Shown here: positions 1 to 5,094 of the stretch, piece by piece
Numbering within the stretch: position 1 is the first letter of the stretch
Layout of the letters: each line of letters starts with the position of its first letter
NCBI GenBank assembly: GCA_002898935.1
Contig: BEII01000135.1
Location: forward strand, 1 to 5,673
Source of the DNA: a bacterium HR32
Lineage (GTDB): Bacteria; Sysuimicrobiota; Sysuimicrobiia; Sysuimicrobiales; Sysuimicrobiaceae
Length of the DNA stretch: 5,673 bases
Direction of reading: 5' to 3'
The notes under the pieces: generated by a model
Databases searched by the model: none
Told to the model about the DNA's origin: nothing
What the model saw: the letters and a program-made list of their open reading frames with translations, nothing else
Translations under genes and position numbers: made by a program

Positions 1-1
1 G

Positions 2-832
2 GTGCGGGCGGGCTCGGGCGTGGCCACCTTCGACCTGCCGGACAGCCCCGGAGTACCCGCGGCCGCGGTGGAGGCTACCTTTTCCCTCCCGTACAACGAC
101 TTGGAGGCAGCCCGCAAGCTGTTCGAGCGCAGGGGCGAGGAGATCGCCGCGGTGGTGGTGGAGCCCGTGGCGGGGAACATGGGCACCGTCCCGCCCCGGC
201 CCGGGTTCCTGGAAGGGCTCCGGGAGCTCACGGAGCGGTACGGCGCGCTGTTGGTGTTCGACGAGGTGATCACCGGGTTCCGGTTCTGCTACGGAGGTGC
301 GCAGGACCTGTTCGGCGTGCGCCCAGACCTCACGTGCCTCGGCAAGGTGATCGGCGGCAGCTTCCCGCTCGCGGCGTACGGTGGCCGCGAGGATCTGATG
401 TGCCAGGTGGCTCCGGAGGGCCCTGTCTACCAGGCCGGGACCCTGTCCGGCAATCCCGTGGCCGTGCGGGCGGGGCTGGCGACCCTGCGGGAGCTGGAAG
501 ACCCGGAGGTGTACGGGCGGTTGGAACAGAGCGGGAGGGAACTGGAGGGAGCGTTGCAGGAGGCGGCCACGTCCGCGGGTGTGCCGGTGTGGGTGAACCG
601 GGTGGGCTCCATGCTGACGGTGTTCTTCTGCGAGGGACCCGTGGTGGACTACGAGACCGCCCGCGCCTCAGACGGGCAGCGGTTCGCGCGGTTCTTCCAC
701 GCCATGCTCACCCGCGGCGTGTACCTGCCACCCTCTCCCTTCGAGGCGTGGTTTCTGTCCACGGCGCACGGACCGGCTGAGCTGGGTCGGGTGGCCGCCG
801 CAGCCCGAGAGGCCTTCCGGGAGGCCGCATGA
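2..832 (+). CDS. hemL: Glutamate-1-semialdehyde 2,1-aminomutase, C-terminal part (5' end outside window)
   Basis: PLP enzyme that converts glutamate-1-semialdehyde into 5-aminolevulinate, the last step of the C5 route to tetrapyrroles; cytoplasmic. The frame is open to the window edge. The first visible residues (RAGSGVATF..PDSPGVP) match the interior of the family about 150 residues from the usual start, so the GTG at base 2 is an internal Val codon. The 276 visible residues plus about 150 missing ones give the normal length of about 426. Visible marks, numbered from the first visible residue: VEPVAGNMG at 53-61, FDEVITGFR at 86-94 with D87 as the Asp facing the PLP ring nitrogen, LGKVIGG at 113-119 with K115 as the Schiff-base lysine, GPVYQAGTLSGNP just after, and a C-terminal RFFHAML.RGVYLPPS block. 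These separate HemL from other class III aminotransferases. Slightly unusual is GGSFPLAA after the lysine, where most HemL have GGGxPVGA. It overlaps the next gene by 4 bases (ATGA). Identification is firm. Confidence 0.96.
   Translation: MRAGSGVATFDLPDSPGVPAAAVEATFSLPYNDLEAARKLFERRGEEIAAVVVEPVAGNMGTVPPRPGFLEGLRELTERYGALLVFDEVITGFRFCYGGAQDLFGVRPDLTCLGKVIGGSFPLAAYGGREDLMCQVAPEGPVYQAGTLSGNPVAVRAGLATLRELEDPEVYGRLEQSGRELEGALQEAATSAGVPVWVNRVGSMLTVFFCEGPVVDYETARASDGQRFARFFHAMLTRGVYLPPSPFEAWFLSTAHGPAELGRVAAAAREAFREAA
819..824 (+). promoter_or_regulatory. Ribosome binding site of the GT2 gene
   Basis: GGGAGG lies 4 bases before the ATG at 829, inside the end of hemL. The spacing is short but usable, and it supports the ATGA-overlap start and translational coupling to hemL. 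Confidence 0.6.
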
Positions 833-1572
833 CCGGACCCGGGCGGGTGCTGGTGGTGATGCCCCTCTACAACGAGGAGGCGACCCTGCGGGAGGTGCTG
901 GAGGCCGTCTTCCGCTACCTGCCCCCGGGCGCGGACGTGCTGGTGGTGGACGACGGCTCCACCGACCGCTCTCCGGAGATCCTGCGGGAGTTCCCTGCGG
1001 TATGCGTGCTCCGACACCCGGACAACCAGGGCTACGGGGCGTCCTTGATCGACGGGTTCCGATACGCCCTGCAGCACGGCTACGACGTGGTGGTCACCAT
1101 GGACTGCGACGCACAGCACGAACCCTACCTGATCCCAGACCTGGTGGCGGCCCTCGAGGACTGCGACATCGCCTCGGGGAGCCGCTACCTGCCGGGCTCC
1201 TCGCGGGGCCAGGAGCCGCCCCCGGACCGGTTGCGTATCAACCAGGAGGTCACCGAGCGTGTGAACGCGCTCACTGGCTACCGGCTCACCGACGCCTTCT
1301 GCGGGTTCAAGGCGTACCGGGCGGACGCCCTACGCCGTCTGCAGCTGGACGAACCTTCCTACGGACTGCCCCTTCAGGTGTGGGTGCAGGCGGCCCGGCA
1401 CGGCTTGCGGGTTCGGGAGATCCCCATCGGCCGCATCTACAAGAACCCGCACCGGCGGTTCTGGGGCGGGCTGGACGACCCGGAGGTGCGGCGCCGGTAC
1501 TACCTGGACCTGCTGGAGCGGGAGGCGGCCCGGTGGCTGGGGACGCGCCGAGGGCAGGAGGCAGACGCGTGA
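829..1572 (+). CDS. Family 2 glycosyltransferase, soluble, polyprenyl-phosphate sugar transferase type
   Basis: A 247-residue GT-A fold inverting glycosyltransferase (GT2), predicted cytoplasmic. In order: an N-terminal strand and nucleotide-binding start VVMPLYNEE (9-17), the UDP/GDP-contact motif VDDGSTD (40-46), NQGYGASL (66-73), the metal-binding motif MDCDAQH (91-97, a DxD), SGSRYL (116-121) and TDAFCGFKAYR (154-164), the segment equivalent to the D..CGFK/R motif of dolichyl- or polyprenyl-phosphate mannosyl/glucosyl transferases. The C-terminus is basic and has no membrane helix, so this is the short DPM1-like form and would act at the membrane face only by association. The donor and acceptor sugars cannot be read from the sequence. 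It starts at ATG 829 overlapping the hemL stop and ends by overlapping bshB1 (GTGA). Its place before bshB1 and a bshC-like gene raises the question of a role in thiol synthesis, but BshA is a retaining GT4 enzyme of a different fold, so this is not BshA. A glycolipid or cell-envelope role is the conservative reading. Confidence 0.88.
   Translation: MTGPGRVLVVMPLYNEEATLREVLEAVFRYLPPGADVLVVDDGSTDRSPEILREFPAVCVLRHPDNQGYGASLIDGFRYALQHGYDVVVTMDCDAQHEPYLIPDLVAALEDCDIASGSRYLPGSSRGQEPPPDRLRINQEVTERVNALTGYRLTDAFCGFKAYRADALRRLQLDEPSYGLPLQVWVQAARHGLRVREIPIGRIYKNPHRRFWGGLDDPEVRRRYYLDLLEREAARWLGTRRGQEADA
1556..1561 (+). promoter_or_regulatory. Strong Shine-Dalgarno sequence of bshB1
   Basis: A perfect AGGAGG ends 7 bases before GTG 1569. 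This fixes the bshB1 start at the GTGA overlap although the same frame is open far upstream. Confidence 0.85.
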
Positions 1573-2249
1573 AGACGGTGCTCGTGCTGGCCCCCCACCC
1601 GGACGACGCGGAGATCGCCCTGGGCGGCACCGCGGCCGCCCTCGTGCGGGAAGGGTGGCGCGTGGTGTTCTGCGACCTGACGGACGGCGAGCCCACCCCG
1701 GTCGGCAGCCCCGAGCGCCGCAGGGCGGAGGCCGCCCGGGCGGCGGAGATCCTGGGCACCGAACGGATCATGCTGGACCTGCCCAACCGGTACCTGCTGG
1801 ACGGCGTGGAAGCCCGCAAGCAGGTGGCCGCGGTGATCCGCTCCGTGCGGCCCGAGTGGCTGTTCGTACCGTACTGGGAGGACGCGCACCCCGACCACGT
1901 GCAGGCCGCGGCCCTGTGCGAGGCCGCGCGCTTCTACGCGAAGCTCACCCGCACCGACATCCCCGGGGAGCCCCACTACCCGCGCAGGGTCGTGCACTTC
2001 TTCTCCACCCACTACCGCATGGTGCGCCGGCCGTCCTTCGTGTTCGACGTCAGCGAGACCTTCGAGCAGAAGATGGAAAGCCTGCGCGCCTACCAGAGCC
2101 AGTTCGGCCCGGAGCGGGGGAACCAGCGGGTCTTGGAGGCCGTCGCGGCCGCGGCCGCCTACTACGGCTCCCTCATCGGGGTGGCCTACGGGGAGCCGTT
2201 CGTGCTGCGGGAAGAGCTCGGGGTCAGGCGCCTGGAGGCGCTGGTGTGA
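1569..2249 (+). CDS. bshB1: BshB1-type N-acetylglucosaminyl-malate deacetylase (PIG-L/LmbE family)
   Basis: A 226-residue zinc-dependent deacetylase. In bacillithiol synthesis BshB1 removes the acetyl group from GlcNAc-malate to give GlcN-malate; cytoplasmic. The family motif APHPDD is at residues 8-13 and PYWEDAHPDH at 101-110. By family knowledge the zinc ligands are H10, D13 and H110, D12 is the general base and H107 supports catalysis. The BshB1 subgroup is indicated by LDLPNRYLLD (69-78), PYWED, and the C-terminal stretch FDVSETFEQKMESLRAYQSQF, close in pattern to the Bacillus protein, which has a similar length. The segment KLTRTDIPGEPHYPRR between them differs from Bacillus. The start is GTG 1569, chosen for the AGGAGG 7 bases upstream and because homology begins exactly there (VKTVLVLAPHPDD); the frame is open upstream but that part is not homologous. 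It overlaps the GT2 gene before it and the bshC-like gene after it by 4 bases each. Other PIG-L substrates (glycolipids, mycothiol precursor) remain possible, but the next gene favours a bacillithiol-type thiol. Confidence 0.88.
   Translation: MKTVLVLAPHPDDAEIALGGTAAALVREGWRVVFCDLTDGEPTPVGSPERRRAEAARAAEILGTERIMLDLPNRYLLDGVEARKQVAAVIRSVRPEWLFVPYWEDAHPDHVQAAALCEAARFYAKLTRTDIPGEPHYPRRVVHFFSTHYRMVRRPSFVFDVSETFEQKMESLRAYQSQFGPERGNQRVLEAVAAAAAYYGSLIGVAYGEPFVLREELGVRRLEALV
2234..2238 (+). promoter_or_regulatory. Ribosome binding site of the bshC-like gene
   Basis: GGAGG ends 7 bases before GTG 2246. It supports the start that overlaps the bshB1 stop (GTGA at 2246-2249) rather than any of the upstream in-frame codons. 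Confidence 0.75.
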
Positions 2250-3775
2250 GCGGGCAGCTCTCGATCCCGCAGCGCCACGGCCAGGTGCTCTGCCGGCCAG
2301 AACTCGGCCGGTGGGTGGACGTGGCGAGGCAGGGCGCGCGCGCCCTTGAGGGCGCCCGGGTCTTCGGGGTCGCCCTGCGGGACGTACGGGAGCAGGCGCG
2401 GGCAGAGATCCTCTCCCAGGCCCAAGCGCTGCTTGAGCGGTGGGGCTTTCCAGCGCCAGTCCCTCTGGAAGGCCCGTGGGTGGCCACCGGACACCAGCCC
2501 GCGCTCTTCCACCCAGGCATCTGGCTCAAGACCCTGGCGGTGGCCCGGTGCATGGAGGCCGGTGCGGCGGGGCTCAACGTGGTGGTGGACTCCGACGAGT
2601 GCGGGGCCTGGAGTGCCGTCGTCCCCAGGCGGGACGGGCGGCTCGTGCCCAAGGAGCGGGTCGTGGTCCAGGCCGGGCCCGAGGTGCCCTACGAAGCCCT
2701 CCCGCCGCCTGAGGAGGGCACGTGGGAGGGCTTCTGCGACGATCTGGAGGAGGACCTCGCTACGGTGGACCGGTCTGATCTCGCCCCGCGGGTCGAGCGG
2801 CTGAGGGCGCACGGACGCACGGCCCGCGCGCGGACCCGTCACCTGGGCGAGTTCGGTGCGTGGCTGCGCCGGGCCGCGGAAGGCTTGCCGTACTACCTGG
2901 AGGTCTTGGTCTCGCAGCTCTCCAGGACCGCGGCCTTCGCACAGTTCGTGAGCTGGCTGGCTCAGGACGCGCAGCGCTTCCTGGCGGTGCACAACCGCGC
3001 GCTCGGGGAGCACCGGCGGGAGGAGGGGTTGCGGTCCGCGGCGCAGCCGTTTCCGGACCTGCGGCAGGACCAGGGGCTGGTAGAACTGCCCCTGTGGCTG
3101 GTCCGCGAGGGAAGGCGCCGGCCGCTGTTCGTCCGGCCAGGCCGGCCGCCGGTGCTGTACGCGGACGGACAGCCCCTGAGCCCGGTGTCCCAGGAGGGAA
3201 CGCTGCCCGAGGGTGTACGCCCGCGGGCGCTCGCGCTCACGCTGTTCGTGCGCCTGTGCGTGTGCGACCTGTTCGTGCACGGCCTCGGCGGTGCCCGGTA
3301 CGACCGCGTGACCGACCGGGTGGCCCGCGAGTTCTTCGGCCTAGAGCTTCCTGCCTTCGCGATCCTCACCGGCACCTTCCACCTCCCCCTCGCCCGACAC
3401 GCGGACCCGTCCGCGGAGTACGCGCGGCGACGCCAGCTGTGGCTGGACCTGCAGCACAACCCGGACCGCCACCTGCCCCGGGACGGCGAGACGGCGCCGC
3501 TGGTGGAAGAGAAGTGGCGGTGCATCCGCGCCCTGGAGTCGCCCTCCCTCCCGCGGCGCGAGCGCCGCCAGCTCACCCAGCGGATCCGGGAGATCAACCA
3601 AGCCCTCCGGCAACGCCTGCACGACCGGCTGTCCAGCCTCGAGGCGGAGCTCGCCGCGCTGCGGGCCGAGGTGGAGGAACACGAAGCCGCCACCCACCGC
3701 GGCTACGCCTTCTTCCTGTTCGACGCCGCAGAGCTGCGGGATGCGCTTCCCACGGGCGCAGGAACGCGGTGCTGA
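2246..3775 (+). CDS. Divergent BshC-like protein, putative cysteine-adding enzyme of bacillithiol-type thiol synthesis
   Basis: A 509-residue soluble protein; BshC proteins are about 540. BshC joins L-cysteine to GlcN-malate in the last step of bacillithiol synthesis. The match is remote and judged by eye. Residues 80-95 (ATGHQPALFHPGIWLK) sit where BshC has its GGQQAGLLTGP..H/K motif. VVVDSDECG (112-120) takes the place of the following strand and acidic FWVA.EDHD motif. DLFVHGLGGARYDRVTD (341-357) sits where BshC has its YVGGPAE.AY block. Residues 436-480 are rich in E, R and L with heptad-like spacing, in agreement with the C-terminal coiled coil of BshC, and the chain ends with RGYAFFLFDAAELRDAL. 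No signal peptide or membrane helix is seen. The start is GTG 2246, with GGAGG 7 bases upstream and a 4-base overlap with bshB1; the same frame is open for about 590 bases further upstream, but that is a shadow of bshB1. The product name rests on neighbour plus motif layout. It could be an uncharacterised family with the same fold and another ligase substrate. Confidence 0.7.
   Translation: MSGQLSIPQRHGQVLCRPELGRWVDVARQGARALEGARVFGVALRDVREQARAEILSQAQALLERWGFPAPVPLEGPWVATGHQPALFHPGIWLKTLAVARCMEAGAAGLNVVVDSDECGAWSAVVPRRDGRLVPKERVVVQAGPEVPYEALPPPEEGTWEGFCDDLEEDLATVDRSDLAPRVERLRAHGRTARARTRHLGEFGAWLRRAAEGLPYYLEVLVSQLSRTAAFAQFVSWLAQDAQRFLAVHNRALGEHRREEGLRSAAQPFPDLRQDQGLVELPLWLVREGRRRPLFVRPGRPPVLYADGQPLSPVSQEGTLPEGVRPRALALTLFVRLCVCDLFVHGLGGARYDRVTDRVAREFFGLELPAFAILTGTFHLPLARHADPSAEYARRRQLWLDLQHNPDRHLPRDGETAPLVEEKWRCIRALESPSLPRRERRQLTQRIREINQALRQRLHDRLSSLEAELAALRAEVEEHEAATHRGYAFFLFDAAELRDALPTGAGTRC
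3760..3763 (+). promoter_or_regulatory. Ribosome binding site of ccmA
   Basis: AGGA (followed by A) ends 5 bases before GTG 3769. This favours that start over the CTG at 3772 or the GTG at 3787 in the same frame. Confidence 0.5.
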
Positions 3776-4440
3776 CGTCTCCTCCCGTGGTCGCGGAAGG
3801 GCTGGGCCGGCGGTTCGGCCGGGTGGTCGCGCTCCGCGGCGTGAGCCTCACCGTGCCGGCTGGGACCTGCCTGCTGCTTGCGGGCCCGAACGGCGCGGGC
3901 AAGACCACGCTGCTGCGCATCCTCGCCACGGCCCTGCGGCCGACCGAGGGACGCGCCCGGGTTTGCGGGTGGGACGTGGTGCGGGAGGCGAGCCGGGTGC
4001 GGGAGGTGTGTGCTTACCTCGGGAGCGGTGGGGCGTACACGGCGCTTTCGGGCCGTGAGAACCTGCACTTCGCTGCGGACATGGCAGGCCGTCCGCGGGC
4101 CCTGGCGAACCGGTGGCTTGAGCGGGTCGGCCTGGGATCCGTGGCGGACCGCCCCGTGGCGACCTACAGCCTTGGGATGCGCCGGCGCCTTGCCCTCGCT
4201 CGGGTGGGGCTACTGGAACCCGCGGTGCTGCTCGCGGACGAGCCCTTCGTGGGCTTGGACGAAGAGGGCGTGGGACTGGTCCGCGAGCTGGTGGACGAAG
4301 TCCGGCGCCGCGGCGGTGGGGTAATCCTGGCCACCCACGACTGGGACCGGGCGCAGCCCCTCGGCGACCGGGTTTTGGTCTTGCGGGACGGCCGCCCGCA
4401 GCCGCAGGAGCGGGAGGCCTCTGCGGGAGCACTATGGTGA
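3769..4440 (+). CDS. ccmA: Cytochrome c maturation ABC transporter ATPase CcmA
   Basis: A 223-residue ABC ATPase, the nucleotide-binding subunit of the CcmABC(D) complex that uses ATP to release haem-loaded CcmE in System I cytochrome c biogenesis; at the inner face of the membrane. Walker A GPNGAGKTT at 39-47, signature YSLGMRRRL at 133-141 (the CcmA-like S.GM form of LSGGQ), Walker B VLLADEP at 153-159 with catalytic E158, D-loop GLD at 162-164 and switch histidine H190 in ATHD. Length is typical for CcmA (about 200-230). Odd point: the Q-loop region (YLGSGGAYTALSGRENL, 83-99) has no glutamine and is about one residue shorter than in E. coli CcmA. The start GTG 3769 overlaps the bshC-like gene by 7 bases; GTG 3787 is a possible later start. 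The stop overlaps ccmB. By sequence alone it could be any small ABC-2 type ATPase, but CcmB and CcmC directly downstream settle the assignment. Confidence 0.92.
   Translation: MLTSPPVVAEGLGRRFGRVVALRGVSLTVPAGTCLLLAGPNGAGKTTLLRILATALRPTEGRARVCGWDVVREASRVREVCAYLGSGGAYTALSGRENLHFAADMAGRPRALANRWLERVGLGSVADRPVATYSLGMRRRLALARVGLLEPAVLLADEPFVGLDEEGVGLVRELVDEVRRRGGGVILATHDWDRAQPLGDRVLVLRDGRPQPQEREASAGALW
4425..4429 (+). promoter_or_regulatory. Ribosome binding site of ccmB
   Basis: GGGAG ends 4 bases before ATG 4434 and 7 bases before GTG 4437. The longer spacing matches the 6-7 bases used by bshB1, bshC-like and ccmC here, so the true start could be GTG 4437, one codon later. Confidence 0.55.
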
Positions 4441-5093
4441 GGGCGCTAGAGCGTGCTGTGGCCCTGGCGGCCAAGGACCTGCGCGTCGAGTGGAGGCGCC
4501 GCGAGGTGCTCCTGCCCTCCGCTAGCTTCGGCCTGCTGGTGGCCCTCGTCCTCGGGCTGACGCAGGGCGCACAGCCGGACCGGGCGCCTGCGATGCTGTG
4601 GGTGGCGCTCGCCCTGGCGGCGGTCCTGCTGGTGGAGCGCACCACGGAGCGAGAGGGCGAGGAGGGCACCCTGGAGGCGCTGCTGTTGTATCCGGGCAGC
4701 CGGGAGGACCTCTTCTGGGGACGCTGGGCGGCCCTGGTGGTGCTGCTCCTCGTGCTGGGGCTGGCCCTGGGCCTGGCGCAGGCCGTGCTGTTCGGGGTAC
4801 GCCTCGGGCCTGGCTGGATGCGCCTGGCAGCCGCAGGGCTGCTGGCCAGTTGCGGACTCGCGGCGGTCGGCGCGCTGTTGTCGGCGCTGCTGCTGAACGT
4901 GCGCGGGGGCCACCTGCTGATGCCGCTGTTGCTCCTGCCCACCTGCCTGCCCGTCCTCCTGGCTGGGATCCGGCTGACCGAGGCGGCCCTCCAGGGCGCT
5001 CCCTTCGGGCCGTGGCTGGGTGTGCTCGTGGTGTTCGACGCCCTCTTCCTGCTGGTCGGCCCGCCGCTGTTCGCGGCTGTGGCGGAGGGCTAG
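4434..5093 (+). CDS. ccmB: Haem exporter/cytochrome c maturation membrane protein CcmB
   Basis: A 219-residue integral membrane protein, the permease-like partner of CcmA in the CcmABC(D) complex. The family signature near the N-terminus is clear: KDLRVEWRRRE at 14-24, then about six hydrophobic segments at roughly 24-43, 53-68, 97-121, 130-154, 160-179 and 193-217. The loop REGEEGTLEALLLYPGSREDLFWGR (73-97) matches the CcmB pattern of RE.EEGTLE.LLL.P..R..L..GK, which is the cytoplasmic coupling loop region facing CcmA. The length is that of known CcmB proteins (about 220). ATG 4434 overlaps the ccmA stop by 7 bases; GTG 4437 one codon later would give the 4-base GTGA overlap seen elsewhere in this operon. 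The TAG stop is followed after one base by ccmC. Confidence 0.94.
   Translation: MVRALERAVALAAKDLRVEWRRREVLLPSASFGLLVALVLGLTQGAQPDRAPAMLWVALALAAVLLVERTTEREGEEGTLEALLLYPGSREDLFWGRWAALVVLLLVLGLALGLAQAVLFGVRLGPGWMRLAAAGLLASCGLAAVGALLSALLLNVRGGHLLMPLLLLPTCLPVLLAGIRLTEAALQGAPFGPWLGVLVVFDALFLLVGPPLFAAVAEG
5084..5088 (+). promoter_or_regulatory. Ribosome binding site of ccmC
   Basis: GGAGG within the last codons of ccmB ends 6 bases before GTG 5095 and decides that start. Confidence 0.75.
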
Positions 5094-5094
5094 G

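Noticed and set aside
2..4. GTG at base 2 as the real start of the aminotransferase
   Set aside because: Alignment by motif places this codon near residue 151 of full HemL; the gene is cut by the window edge.
1002..1568. Upstream in-frame extension of bshB1 giving a 415-residue protein
   Set aside because: This part is an out-of-frame reading of the GT2 gene; homology to BshB1 starts exactly at GTG 1569, which has a perfect AGGAGG.
2145..2159. GCGGCC repeat that looks like a microsatellite
   Set aside because: It encodes a short run of alanines in a helix of BshB1 and is explained by codon choice at high GC.
2332..2355. GC-rich palindrome GGGCGCGCGCGCCC followed by a GCGCCC-TTGA-GGGCGC hairpin
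   Set aside because: It lies inside the bshC-like coding region near its 5' end, lacks a T-run, and is the kind of chance structure expected at this GC content. It could slow ribosomes but nothing supports a regulatory role.
2186..3280. 364-codon open frame on the - strand opposite the bshC-like gene
   Set aside because: The translation is rich in R, P, H, Q and G with no domain pattern, as expected for a shadow frame in GC-rich coding DNA; the + strand gene has motifs, a start and a ribosome binding site.
3848..4942. 364-codon open frame on the - strand opposite ccmA and ccmB
   Set aside because: It spans two clearly identified genes, has low-complexity composition and no recognisable fold; high GC makes stops rare in this frame.
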